A DNA stretch of 46,515 nt from Bacteroidales bacterium (lineage in GTDB: Bacteria > Bacteroidota > Bacteroidia > Bacteroidales > UBA932): NCBI GenBank assembly GCA_016288775.1, contig JAEELG010000077.1, positions 1 through 46,515 of the forward strand, read 5' to 3'. Under the pieces are notes generated by a model that was given only the letters and a program-made list of their open reading frames with translations, made no database searches and was not told where the DNA came from. Below are positions 29,901 through 38,764 of the stretch, piece after piece; position 1 is the first letter of the stretch, and every line of letters begins with the position of its first letter. Made by a program: the position numbers and the translations under genes.

Positions 29901-30153
29901 CGGCTCCTACCTTCGCGTGAAGAACATCACCCTGGGATACAATTTCCCCAAGGCTATGCTTCAGAAAGTCAAGATGGAAAACGTACGCGTCTACGTGAAC
30001 GTCCAGAACCTCTACACCTTCACCAAGTACCAGGGTTACGACCCTGAGGTCGGTGCTTCCACCCAGGATGCCAAGGGCCTCACCTTCGGTGTGGACAACG
30101 GACGTTATCCTTCTCCTATGACATGTTCCTTCGGCGTCAACGTAACTTTCTAA
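26941..30153 (+). CDS. susC: SusC-family TonB-dependent outer membrane transporter
   Basis: 1070 aa. A signal peptide (1-20, ending ALFAQ) precedes a carboxypeptidase-regulatory-like domain (about 22-98, VHGTITDNVGPLIGASV...DLDGNYTITV). The TonB-box region DEVVVVGYGTMKKSDL follows, then the plug (about 115-235, IRGQ-like RVRGQATVNANAEPLYVIDGV...SMEILKDASATAIYG) and a 22-strand barrel ending in a strand with terminal Phe (GVNVTF). It imports oligosaccharides captured by SusD and the SGBPs. The start lacks a Shine-Dalgarno but has an A-rich upstream stretch. Confidence 0.97.
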   Translation: MKRKLVTFMLALLATGALFAQNRVHGTITDNVGPLIGASVMEKGTSNGAITDLDGNYTITVKPGATLVFSSIGYVTQEIAVGNQSVVNVKLEEDAEFLDEVVVVGYGTMKKSDLAGASVSMKEDAIKGSIITNLDQSLQGRAAGVTAVQTSGAPGSSSSIRVRGQATVNANAEPLYVIDGVIVQGGGNSGSDFGLGDALGNGKVSTISPLSTINPADIVSMEILKDASATAIYGAQGANGVVLITTKHGKAGEAKFSYDGMFAVSRQTRRIDMLNLREFAEYYNDMVALGEVSANAMYADPSILGKGTNWQDEVFRTALQHQHQVSAQGGTDKVQYYVSGSYMDQQGTIIGSEFNRLSFRTNLDAQLKPWFKLGVNATYAVTNDNLKLADGQEGVIFYSLTSLPDIPVFDIDGNYSTVVREGYTTKNPVALAMYNENLLNRQKLAGNVYAELTPIKHIVFRSEVGFDKSDSQADTYKPKISLGTFQQGSNQISQQRNASTYWSIKNYITYSNTFGKHSLTAMVGQEAWESRWSYMRVANSDLPSDEIHSIGLATGTPKTGGGFGSSSMASFFTRETYNYDDRYIGTYTFRYDGSSNFGPDNRWAGFHSFAVAWRFTNEQFFPASAKSVLNDGKLRIGWGQTGNANIGSGAWEAGMSKMPSALGDSQRPANIPNTGIHWEKQHQTNLGLDLNFFQNRLNLTIDLYDKISSDMLMPMTLPSYMGTQGNGSSALAAPRGNYGTIENKGLEITLDTHPVEAGDFAWDSNFQISFNKNRLVALDGTANAQLVGYGQWDDIVSVTEIGEPLYSFYGYKVVGVYKDFDDIMNSPKAEKFPEDGVFNRDTTVWPGDLKFADVNGDGVINELDRTNIGSPLPKFTFGWTNTFRWKNLDLSIFLNGSYGNKILNYNLMGQGWNGLVHMNSVWYNQHASIGNRARLEVIDPAKQYAAGESWQRDVTNVRVANADTKTPRPSIADPNDNDRISDRYIEDGSYLRVKNITLGYNFPKAMLQKVKMENVRVYVNVQNLYTFTKYQGYDPEVGASTQDAKGLTFGVDNGRYPSPMTCSFGVNVTF

Positions 30154-30169
30154 AATGGAGGACATCAAG

Positions 30170-31948
30170 ATGAAAAACATTATCAAATACATAGTTGCAG
30201 CAGCATTGACGGTTCTTGTATGCGCTTCCTGCGAGAAGTTCCTCGACCGTCCCGCCGAAGACAGCTACACCACTGCCAACTACTATCAGAACGACACCCA
30301 GGTGGAGCAGTCAGTGAACTACCTCTACAACTCCCCCTGGCTCGACATCATCCGCTTCTACATCTATGGTTCCGAAACCATGTGCGGCAATGTCTATCAG
30401 GGCGCAAGCGCCTATTCGACTCTTACCGTCAACGGAACCGACACGGATCTCAAGAACATGGCCTACTCGCTTTGGGCCGTGAACGCGCACTGCAATACCG
30501 TGATCAACAACATCCTCGCTTCCACCGGCACCGCCAGCCAGGCCACCAAGAACAAGGCCATCGGCGAGGCCCTCTCATGGAAGGCGATGGCGTATTTCAT
30601 GCTTGTGCGCACTTTCGGTGACATCCCTATCATCCACGACAACACCGAGGTTATCAAGGAAGCCACCTACAACCAGCAGAACAAGGTCTTCAAGGCCGAC
30701 GTTTACGAGTACATCATCATGACTCTCGAGAAGGCCATGGAGCTTCTTCCCAAGGATCCCTACATCGGCAAGTACAACCGTATCGACTACTATGCCGCCG
30801 AAGGACTCCTCGCCAAGGTGTATCTGGCCAAGGCCGGCGTAACCGGTTCTCTGAACAACGACGACCTTGCGAAGGCTAGGGATTATGCCAAGGATGTGAT
30901 CGACAACTCCGGACGCAGCCTCACCCCCAATTATTCCGACGTATTCCGTCTGAGCCCCAGCCTCTTCCAGGCCACCGGCGAGAATCTCTTCTCCTGGCTG
31001 TGGACGGCCAGCAGCGGCATCTGGACTGCACAGAGCTACATCCAGAGCGACGTGGGCCCTCTCGGCATCGACGAGTTCGGCGCCACCTGGGGTGACTGGA
31101 AAGGCCCCAGCGTAGACCTGCAGGATCTCTTCGGAGTGTCCGCCGACATGGAGCCTTCGCTCCGCCCGAACAACGACGACCGCCGTCAGGCAACCATCAT
31201 GATGTTCGGCGACTTCTATCCCCAGTACTGGCAGGACAAGGGCGGCTTCGACATGTACCGCTTCTATTTCGACGACACCTATTATCCGACCGGCCTCGAG
31301 GCCAACGGATCCAACCATCAGTGGTGCTGCCAGTCCGGTGCAATCTACGCAAAGCATCTCTATGGCTGCGGCACCGACCATCAGGCCGCCCTCGGTATCA
31401 ACGCCGACCGTATGTGCAACCAGCTTCCCACCCACATCCTGCGTCTCTCCGACATCTACCTGATTTATGCGGAGGCCAGCCTGCTCACCGGGAACAGCAC
31501 CGCCGCCCTTGAGTATGTGAACAAGGTGCGCGCCCGCGCCAACGCCAAGCTCCTCGATTCCGTGGAGATCGGCGACATCTGGAAAGAGCGCCGCCTGGAG
31601 CTCGCCCTCGAGGGAGACAACTGGTACGACTACGTGCGCCGTTCCTACTATGACGCGGACGGTTGTATCGCAGAACTCAAGGCCCAGCGCCGTTCCCACT
31701 GGGATGGTATCTCCAGCGTCTACAAGGACTATGTCGTCGCCGACAACGGCGATTACGCCGGACCCGGGGCACACACTTGGGATGCCTCAACCATCTCCTA
31801 CAACAACAGCGATGACCTCACCGACGTCAAGGCTTCAATGTTCACCATGCCGTTCCCTGTGGAAGACGTGGTCATGAACCCGAGCGTGGGTTCCACCGCC
31901 GAAGCCGTCCATGTCGACGTTCGCAACACTTTCAGCTATGACTTTTAA
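30170..31948 (+). CDS. susD: SusD-family glycan-binding lipoprotein
   Basis: 592 aa. Lipoprotein signal ends LVCASC, then EKFLDRPAEDSYTTANYYQND, the classical SusD N-terminus. TPR-like helices include LSWKAMAYFMLVRTFGDIPI and AAEGLLAKVYLAKAGV, and the C-terminus has LRLSDIYLIYAEASLLTGN and WKERRLELALEGDNWYDYVR. It forms the lid of the SusC transporter. I start at MKNIIKY because the ATG five codons earlier contains the GGAGG that serves as ribosome-binding site. Confidence 0.96.
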   Translation: MKNIIKYIVAAALTVLVCASCEKFLDRPAEDSYTTANYYQNDTQVEQSVNYLYNSPWLDIIRFYIYGSETMCGNVYQGASAYSTLTVNGTDTDLKNMAYSLWAVNAHCNTVINNILASTGTASQATKNKAIGEALSWKAMAYFMLVRTFGDIPIIHDNTEVIKEATYNQQNKVFKADVYEYIIMTLEKAMELLPKDPYIGKYNRIDYYAAEGLLAKVYLAKAGVTGSLNNDDLAKARDYAKDVIDNSGRSLTPNYSDVFRLSPSLFQATGENLFSWLWTASSGIWTAQSYIQSDVGPLGIDEFGATWGDWKGPSVDLQDLFGVSADMEPSLRPNNDDRRQATIMMFGDFYPQYWQDKGGFDMYRFYFDDTYYPTGLEANGSNHQWCCQSGAIYAKHLYGCGTDHQAALGINADRMCNQLPTHILRLSDIYLIYAEASLLTGNSTAALEYVNKVRARANAKLLDSVEIGDIWKERRLELALEGDNWYDYVRRSYYDADGCIAELKAQRRSHWDGISSVYKDYVVADNGDYAGPGAHTWDASTISYNNSDDLTDVKASMFTMPFPVEDVVMNPSVGSTAEAVHVDVRNTFSYDF

Positions 31949-31959
31949 TTTCCGAATCC

Positions 31960-33270
31960 ATGAAAGCATTCATTAAATATACAGGTATCCTGATGGGGCT
32001 CGCCCTTCTTGCCTCCTGCAACGCGTTCGAGAAGATCGACTATCCCGACCGCTTCAGGGAGAGCAAAGGCGTTCCCACGGTACACTTCGTACGCTATGCC
32101 GACAAGGACGTGGTCATCACGCAGGCCAACATGGAGGAGACAATCTGCATCGTGGGTGACAACCTCACCAGCGTTCACGATATCTACTTCAACGACCAGA
32201 AGGCCGTCCTTAACACCAGCTACATGACCGCCAACACGCTGGTGGTCCAGGTTCCCAAGAACCTCCCCACCGTGCAGGACGATCAGATGCACCTGATTAC
32301 CCGCGACAGCGCCGTAGTCAATTACGACTTCAAGGTGCTCCCTCCCGCCCCGAAGATCGGCGGAATGTCCAACGAATGGGCTCCGGAAGGAGAGAAGGTG
32401 ACCATCAGCGGATCCTATCTCTTCGCTCCTCTGACCGTTCAGTTCCCCGGCGTCGAGCCCATTGAGATCACATCTTCCACCGGCGACAGCTTCGAGGTTG
32501 CGGTTCCCGCAGGCGCCCAGCAGGGTAAGATCAAGGTGACCACAGCTTCCGGTACCGCCCAGTCCATGTTCATGTACAAGGACACCCGCGGCATGCTGTT
32601 CAACTTCGACAACGATCCTCACCCGACCAACCACGGCTGGCACGCCATGGTAATCGAGACCGACGAAACCGCCATCAACGGCAACTTCCTCCGTCTCGGC
32701 AACACCGCCGGCCTTGATGAAGAAGGCGGATGGAACGACGGCGAGTATTCCTTCGAATACTGGCCCGGCGACTGGGACGACCCCGTGTCCTACGCCGACA
32801 GCCCCCGTCTGACCGACTTCGTGGACTTTACCAACTGGGCCAACATGGCGCTCAAGTTCGAGCTCTACATCCCCAGCGCCACTCCTTGGATGTCCGGTGC
32901 GATGCAGCTGATCATCGGCGGCGTCGACGTGGTTACCGACGGTGCAGAGGGAGCGATCGACATTTACGGCAACGTTACCGCAGGTGCCAACAACAAGTTC
33001 ATCAGCGGCGACGGCGTTCCCCAGGCACCCCGTGCTCTCTGGATTCCCTGGAAAGAAACCGGCTCTTACGACACCGGCGACAAGTGGGTGACCATAACCA
33101 TCCCTTACACCGACTTCAACAAGATGTCGGACGGCACAGCCAACTCCGCCGAAATCAAGCCGGATTCCTTCACTTCGCTCACCATCTTCGTGTGGGCAGG
33201 CGGCGTGACCGGTACGGCCTGCAATCCTATCATGAAGATTGACAACATCCGTGCTGTTCCCATCAAATAA
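31960..33270 (+). CDS. Surface glycan-binding lipoprotein with IPT/TIG domains (SGBP)
   Basis: 436 aa. A lipoprotein signal ends LLASC. Two IPT/TIG-like Ig domains (about 45-125 and 130-205, with ICIVGDNLTSVHDIYFNDQKAV and VTISGSYLFAPLTVQF) are followed by a C-terminal carbohydrate-binding beta-sandwich (about 210-436) with many surface aromatics (WPGDWDD, LWIPWKETG). The architecture matches Bacteroidetes SGBPs located immediately after susD, which capture polysaccharide at the cell surface. No catalytic motif. Confidence 0.88.
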   Translation: MKAFIKYTGILMGLALLASCNAFEKIDYPDRFRESKGVPTVHFVRYADKDVVITQANMEETICIVGDNLTSVHDIYFNDQKAVLNTSYMTANTLVVQVPKNLPTVQDDQMHLITRDSAVVNYDFKVLPPAPKIGGMSNEWAPEGEKVTISGSYLFAPLTVQFPGVEPIEITSSTGDSFEVAVPAGAQQGKIKVTTASGTAQSMFMYKDTRGMLFNFDNDPHPTNHGWHAMVIETDETAINGNFLRLGNTAGLDEEGGWNDGEYSFEYWPGDWDDPVSYADSPRLTDFVDFTNWANMALKFELYIPSATPWMSGAMQLIIGGVDVVTDGAEGAIDIYGNVTAGANNKFISGDGVPQAPRALWIPWKETGSYDTGDKWVTITIPYTDFNKMSDGTANSAEIKPDSFTSLTIFVWAGGVTGTACNPIMKIDNIRAVPIK

Positions 33271-33281
33271 TTCGAGCGCAT

Positions 33282-36026
33282 ATGAAAAAGTTATTGATAT
33301 ATTTCTCTCTCATTTCCCTCTGCGCAGCCGCTTTTACGGCCTGCCAGCAGGAGACGCTTGAGACGGACCAGTTCGGACAGGGCGTAAGACTCAGTGCCCT
33401 GGCTCCCAACCCCGTCATGCGCGGCGGCGAGCTGCGTATCATCGGCAACAGTCTCGAGCAGGTTAAAGAAGTCCGCTTTGCAGGTGACGTGAGCGTAACC
33501 GATATCGAGGTCATCGTCACCGGAAAGCCTTCCGAAATCCGTGTCAAGGTTCCCCTGGAAGGACCTCTCGTGGGCCCCGTCACCATCGTAGCCCAGGACG
33601 GCAAGACTTTCAAGTCCTTCGCCGACCTGGAGTTCACCGAGCCCATCGAGGTTGATTCCTTCTCCCCCGCCACTGTCCTGTCCGGCGACGTACTCACCAT
33701 CACCGGTGAATACCTGAACGATGTCCGCGAGGTCATCTTCTCCGGCCCCGCACAGGCGGTCATGACCGAATTCGTCAGCCAGTCCCGCCACGAGCTCAAG
33801 GTGGTGGTGCCGTTCTGCGCAATCAGCGGCCCCGTCATCCTTAGCGACGTGAACGAGATCGAGGACGAAAACACCATCCCGAACCACATCTACACCAAGT
33901 CCGACCTCGAAGTGGGCAATCCCACCGTCGTCAAGGCGGCAAAGACCACTTACAAGAGCGGCGACGTGATCACCGTCACCGGTGAGCATCTCGACATGAT
34001 CGAGACCGTCGACCTTCCGCAGGTGCCCGGCGTAGAGTTCACCGTCGCCGGGGACGGCAAGTCCATCAGCTTCAATCTGCCTCCCAAGGCTGGTGACGGC
34101 AACATCACCCTCACCTCCTTCGCAGGCGTCGCCTTCGACGCAGGCGAGATCGAGACCGTTTCCGTGGCCGAGCTCAAGGTCGTGTCCCTCGCAGCCGACA
34201 AGCGCTTCAAGGCAGGCACAGACGTCGAGATTTCCGGCACCGACCTCGACCTCGTCACCGGCGTGGCGTTCGAGAATGCAAATGCCGACTGGTACCTCAA
34301 CGGAGGCAAGATCGTGACGACGGTTCCCGCCGCCGCCAAGGACGGCCCCGTGGTGGTCAGCCTCGAATCCGGCAAGAAGGCATACAGCGAAGACCTTGAG
34401 GTCGTGAAGCCTGTAGCAACCGCCGTAGACGCCACCGAAGGCATTGCAGGCCAGAGCGTCATCACCGTTTCCGGTGCCGACCTCGACCTCGTTACAAGCG
34501 TGAAGATAGGCACCAAGGCCAAGGGCTTCATCGACTGCGAATACGAGATGAAGGCAGCCGCCGACGGCTCTACCGGCATTCTGGTGAAACTGTCCGACCA
34601 GGCATACACCGGTCCCATCACCCTCACCGCCGACAGCGGCTACGAGACCGAGACCGAAGCCATCACCGTCAACTACGACATGGCCGTGACCATCAACTTC
34701 GACAAGCAGGCGTACGGTCTGGGCAGCAACATTACCGTTACAGGTAAGAACCTCCTCCAGATCGAGCAGGTCTTCATCAAGGGCAAGAAGGTCGTCAGCT
34801 TCGCCAAGCGCGCAGACGACGCAATGGCGTTCGGCATTCCCGACGGTGTCGGTCCCGGCGTCTACCGTCTGGGTCTCGTGCTGGTCGACGGCACCGAGCT
34901 CACCTGGCCTGTACCGTTCGAAATCACTGCACCTTTCACCGAGACCTTCATCTGGGAAGGCTATGAGGACATGGGCAGCTGGAGCAACCAGCCTTACTAT
35001 GGCGCCGACGGTGCGTTCGCAGAAGCAGGCCTTGCCATCGGCGACATCGTACGCATCTACTACACGCCTCTGGCAGACTGGTGGCAGTTCCAGATCTTCG
35101 GCGGCCACTGGGACAGCATGACATTCCCTGAATTCGGCGGAACCAATACCGTCAGCAAAGATAACACCGAACCCGACGCACAGTACGCCGCATTCGAGGT
35201 AACCGAAGCCAACTTCGGCATCCTCACCGCCGTCGGCGGCTGGGGCGGTGCACTGCTCACCCAGGGCGAGGGCGTCGCCATCACCGGCGTTTCCTTCGTC
35301 CACTTCGGTGCAGCCGAGAAGAAAGACGTTATCTGGGAAGGCAGCTCCACGGTCACCTGGTCCGGCGGCGCCGTGACGGCACTGTCATGGGGCGGCTACG
35401 ACTGGACCACCGTACAACCCGGCACCAAGCTTTCCGTAGCATATACCATCGACGATCCTGCAGGATGCATCCGCTTCGGTAACGGAAGCTGGGCGGCCCT
35501 GCCCAGCACCGCCGGACTCGCTCCCGACGGCAATCTGCCTCTGGATGGCAACGGTTACTCATTCGAGCTCACCGCAGCCGACCTCGACGCCCTGGTGAAC
35601 CAGGGAGGCCTCGTGATCTGCGGTACCGGATTCACTATCACTGAAATAGCTCTGGTAACCACCACTTCCGCAGGTCCCGTGGAGAACCTCATCTGGGAAG
35701 GCTCCGAGTTCATCAACTGGACCGGCATGGGTGCCCTCTCGTGGGGAGGCTATGACTGGACCACCGTCGCCGCCGGAACCGTGCTTGTCGCTCACTTCGA
35801 ACTTGATGCGACCGCCGATTACTGGCAGCTGCGTTTCGGTAACGGAAGCTGGGCGGCCCTGCCCAGCACCGCCGGCCTTGCCCCCGACGGAAACATCCCT
35901 CTCGAGTCCGGAATGACCAGCTGGGAATTCGAACTCGCGGAGGCCGATATCAACGCCCTGGTGAATGAAGGCGGCCTGGTTATGACCGGCGCCAACTACA
36001 CCCTCACCGGAATCGGACTGAAATAA
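33282..36026 (+). CDS. Large surface glycan-binding lipoprotein: IPT/TIG tandem plus three C-terminal repeats
   Basis: 914 aa. Lipoprotein signal ends AAFTAC. A string of six or so IPT/TIG-like Ig domains (about 30-550) contains repeated landmarks such as GDVLTITGEYLNDVREVIF, TDVEISGTDLDLVTGVAF and SVITVSGADLDLVTSVKI. Three C-terminal modules (from about 555, 685 and 805) each begin IWEG and carry Trp-rich faces. Modules 2 and 3 share SWGGYDWTTV and FGNGSWAALPSTAGLAPDGN. The extended Ig stalk presenting binding modules is expected to hold the polysaccharide away from the cell. No catalytic residues. It is the second SGBP of the PUL. Confidence 0.85.
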   Translation: MKKLLIYFSLISLCAAAFTACQQETLETDQFGQGVRLSALAPNPVMRGGELRIIGNSLEQVKEVRFAGDVSVTDIEVIVTGKPSEIRVKVPLEGPLVGPVTIVAQDGKTFKSFADLEFTEPIEVDSFSPATVLSGDVLTITGEYLNDVREVIFSGPAQAVMTEFVSQSRHELKVVVPFCAISGPVILSDVNEIEDENTIPNHIYTKSDLEVGNPTVVKAAKTTYKSGDVITVTGEHLDMIETVDLPQVPGVEFTVAGDGKSISFNLPPKAGDGNITLTSFAGVAFDAGEIETVSVAELKVVSLAADKRFKAGTDVEISGTDLDLVTGVAFENANADWYLNGGKIVTTVPAAAKDGPVVVSLESGKKAYSEDLEVVKPVATAVDATEGIAGQSVITVSGADLDLVTSVKIGTKAKGFIDCEYEMKAAADGSTGILVKLSDQAYTGPITLTADSGYETETEAITVNYDMAVTINFDKQAYGLGSNITVTGKNLLQIEQVFIKGKKVVSFAKRADDAMAFGIPDGVGPGVYRLGLVLVDGTELTWPVPFEITAPFTETFIWEGYEDMGSWSNQPYYGADGAFAEAGLAIGDIVRIYYTPLADWWQFQIFGGHWDSMTFPEFGGTNTVSKDNTEPDAQYAAFEVTEANFGILTAVGGWGGALLTQGEGVAITGVSFVHFGAAEKKDVIWEGSSTVTWSGGAVTALSWGGYDWTTVQPGTKLSVAYTIDDPAGCIRFGNGSWAALPSTAGLAPDGNLPLDGNGYSFELTAADLDALVNQGGLVICGTGFTITEIALVTTTSAGPVENLIWEGSEFINWTGMGALSWGGYDWTTVAAGTVLVAHFELDATADYWQLRFGNGSWAALPSTAGLAPDGNIPLESGMTSWEFELAEADINALVNEGGLVMTGANYTLTGIGLK
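35475..35875 (+). repeat. 360-bp internal repeat in the large SGBP gene
   Basis: A 41-bp block at 35475-35515 recurs without a mismatch at 35835-35875, exactly 360 bp (120 codons) apart, embedded in two less similar copies of the same module. Identity at third codon positions suggests recent duplication or gene conversion within the gene. Confidence 0.8.
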
Positions 36027-36083
36027 ACGCTTTTTGCCGTGAGGGGCCTGACCGCCCCTCACGGTCCCACTAACCGCAAAACG

Positions 36084-37676
36084 ATGAAACGTCTATTATC
36101 AATACTGTCCGTACTGGCGGTCGCCATGACCGCCGTATGCTCCTGCGACGACCCGATTGAACCCGATCCCGACGGCCCCAAGGCCCCGGAAGCCATTGAA
36201 CTGAGCGCCGACGAGCTGGTGTTCACGACTGCCGACGCAGGCAACCTGCCGCTTACGGTCACCGCTCCGGCACGCCCCGCTGTCGAGGTTCCCTCCGACG
36301 CCAAAGGCTGGCTCAGCATAGGCGACGGCGTATTCAAGGATTACAAGATTACGTTTACCGTGAAAGCGGCCGCAAACGACACGTACTCGGAGCGCAGCGC
36401 AGTCCTGACCGTATCGTCCTCCGGCGTGCCGTCCGTGACCGTGAAGGTGTCGCAGGCCGCCAAGGAGAAACCCGTCGATCCCGATCCTCCAACGCCCTCC
36501 GGCGCCGACGGCCTGGCGTCTTTCTTCGGGCTGGGGTGGAACATGGGCAACCATTTCGACGCCTACTACAACGGCTCTTGGGCCGGCGATAAGGAAGGCT
36601 ACCCCGACGAGGAAGTCTGGGGCGCCACCAAGGCCACCCAGACCACGTTCGACGGTGTCAAGGGCTTCGGCTTCACCAGCGTGCGCATCCCAGTTTCATG
36701 GCTCAACATGATCGGCCCCGAGCCGGACTACAAGATAGACGAGACCTGGATGAACCGCGTATACGAAGTGGTCCAGTTCGCCCACAATTCCGGCCTGAAG
36801 GTAATCATCAACACGCACCACGACGAGAATCACGGCGTGAACAACACCTACCAGTGGCTGGATATCAAGAATGCGGCTAACAACAGTGCCCTGAACGAGA
36901 CCATCAAGGCCAAGATCAAGGCGGTGTGGACCCAGATAGCACAGAAATTCGCCGACTGCGACGATTGGCTCCTCATGGAGGCGTTCAACGAACTCAACGA
37001 CGGTGGCTGGGGCTGGAGCGACGACTTCAGGAAGAATCCCAACAAGCAGGCCGGCATACTCAACGAGTGGAACCAGGTGTTCGTAGACGCCGTCCGCGCC
37101 ACCGGAGGCAAGAATGCCAGCCGCTGGCTGGGCGTGCCCTCATACTGCGCAAATCCGGATTTCACCAAGTATATGACGATTCCGAACGACCCCGCAAAGA
37201 AGATTGCCGTTTCCGTTCATTTCTATGACCCTTCGGACTACACTCTCGGTGATGCTCAGTATTCCGACTGGGGCCATACCGGTGAAGCCGGAAAGAAATC
37301 CAACGGAGGCGACGAGGACCACGTGAAAGAGGTCTTCGGCAGGCTCTACAACAATTACGTAGCCAAGGACATACCTGTATATGTGGGCGAGTACGGCTGC
37401 TCCATGCGGGCACAGTCCAACAACCGGGCATGGCGTTTCTATCTCTACTACATGGAGTATGTAACCAAGGCCGCCAAGACCTATCACCTGCCCTGCTTCC
37501 TCTGGGACAACGGCGCGGAAGGAGACGGCAAGGAGAAGCACGGCTACATCAACCACGGTACCGGCAAAGCCATCGGCAACAGCAAGGCGGTGCTGAACGT
37601 GCTTAAGAAAGCCTGGTTCACCGAAGACGAAGGATATACTCTAGACTACGTTTACAACTCAGCCCCCAAATTCTGA
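36084..37676 (+). CDS. BACON-GH5 endoglycanase lipoprotein (GH5_4-like)
   Basis: 530 aa. Lipoprotein signal ends AVCSC. A BACON Ig-like domain (about residues 35-130, IELSADELVFTTADAGNLPL...VTVKVSQAA) is followed by a Pro/Asp linker and a GH5 barrel (about 150-520). LGWNMGNHFDA opens the barrel, the acid/base Glu is in EAFNELNDGG near 302 and the nucleophile Glu in VGEYGCSM near 435. BACON-GH5_4 enzymes act on xyloglucan, glucomannan or mixed-linkage glucan. With GH26 and GH130 beside it, glucomannan is my preferred substrate. I place the start at MKRLLSI, 15 codons after the first in-frame ATG. Confidence 0.87.
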   Translation: MKRLLSILSVLAVAMTAVCSCDDPIEPDPDGPKAPEAIELSADELVFTTADAGNLPLTVTAPARPAVEVPSDAKGWLSIGDGVFKDYKITFTVKAAANDTYSERSAVLTVSSSGVPSVTVKVSQAAKEKPVDPDPPTPSGADGLASFFGLGWNMGNHFDAYYNGSWAGDKEGYPDEEVWGATKATQTTFDGVKGFGFTSVRIPVSWLNMIGPEPDYKIDETWMNRVYEVVQFAHNSGLKVIINTHHDENHGVNNTYQWLDIKNAANNSALNETIKAKIKAVWTQIAQKFADCDDWLLMEAFNELNDGGWGWSDDFRKNPNKQAGILNEWNQVFVDAVRATGGKNASRWLGVPSYCANPDFTKYMTIPNDPAKKIAVSVHFYDPSDYTLGDAQYSDWGHTGEAGKKSNGGDEDHVKEVFGRLYNNYVAKDIPVYVGEYGCSMRAQSNNRAWRFYLYYMEYVTKAAKTYHLPCFLWDNGAEGDGKEKHGYINHGTGKAIGNSKAVLNVLKKAWFTEDEGYTLDYVYNSAPKF

Positions 37677-38764
37677 TGAAACGGTTCATTCCCCTTCTGC
37701 TGGTGATTCTCACCGCATGCAATTCCGGAGACAACAAAAGAATGGATGCCGCCAAGGAGCAGCTGATGCAAAGGCTGATGGGCTACGCCGAAAAAGGGCA
37801 GATAGCCTACGGCCATCAGGACGACCTCGCCTACGGCCACTCCTGGCTGGTTACCGACTGGGAGAACGACCCCCTCGAGCGTTCCGATATTAAGGACGTT
37901 TGCGGGCATTATCCCGCCCTTGTCGGCTTCGACCTGGGAGGCATAGAACTGGGCGACGAGGCCAACCTCGACGGAGTCCCGTTCGGCCTTATCCGCAAGG
38001 CGGCGCTGCTGCATCTGGAGCGCGGCGGCATGGTCACATTCTCGTGGCATCCGCGCAATCCCCTCACGGGCGGCGATTCCTGGGACATCAGCTCCGACCA
38101 GGTGGTCAAGTCCATTCTCCCCGGAGGAGACAAGCATGACGAATTCACGCTCTGGTTGGGACGTGCGGCCGATTTCATCCGCTCGCTGGGCCCCGATGCC
38201 GCCGTCATCTTCCGCCCCTGGCATGAGAACGTGGGCAGCTGGTTCTGGTGGGGCGGCAGGCTTTGCACGGCGGCCCAATACCGCGACCTCTTCCGCCTTA
38301 CGAGGGCCTACTTTGAGAAGGAACGCGGCATACGCAACATAGTGTGGTGCTACTCCCCCAACGGCAACTGCAGGCCGGAGGAATACATGGAGCGCTATCC
38401 CGGCGACGACCTTGTGGACCTGCTGGGAGTGGACAGTTATGAGTACCTGGGCAACCGCAGCATAGAAGAGGCGCGCGAAGGCTTCCTCGCCGAGGCCATG
38501 GGGGCCCTGGGCTGGCTCGCCACGACAGGATCCGAACACCGCAAACCCATCTGCCTCAGCGAAACCGGCATGGAGGGTCTCTCGGACTATACATGGTGGA
38601 CACAGAGCCTCTACCCTGCAATCAAGGATTACCCGATAAGCTATGTGCTGACGTGGCGCAACGCCCACGACAAGCCCGGCCATTTCTTCGCACCCTGGGA
38701 GGGATTCGAAGGCGCGGCCGACTTCAAGGAATTCAGTGAACTGGAACAAATAGTTGTATTATGA
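37676..38764 (+). CDS. GH26 beta-mannanase lipoprotein
   Basis: 362 aa. Lipoprotein signal ends ILTAC. GH26 signatures are IAYGHQDDLAYG at the N-terminus, FRPWHENVGSWFWWG with the acid/base Glu near residue 183, and CLSETGMEG with the nucleophile Glu near 295. RNAHDKPGHFFAPW is near the C-terminus. It cleaves internal or chain-end beta-1,4-mannosidic bonds. Its ATG overlaps the preceding TGA by one base, and its own stop overlaps the GH130 start, so BACON-GH5, GH26, GH130 and the esterase are translationally coupled. Confidence 0.93.
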   Translation: MKRFIPLLLVILTACNSGDNKRMDAAKEQLMQRLMGYAEKGQIAYGHQDDLAYGHSWLVTDWENDPLERSDIKDVCGHYPALVGFDLGGIELGDEANLDGVPFGLIRKAALLHLERGGMVTFSWHPRNPLTGGDSWDISSDQVVKSILPGGDKHDEFTLWLGRAADFIRSLGPDAAVIFRPWHENVGSWFWWGGRLCTAAQYRDLFRLTRAYFEKERGIRNIVWCYSPNGNCRPEEYMERYPGDDLVDLLGVDSYEYLGNRSIEEAREGFLAEAMGALGWLATTGSEHRKPICLSETGMEGLSDYTWWTQSLYPAIKDYPISYVLTWRNAHDKPGHFFAPWEGFEGAADFKEFSELEQIVVL

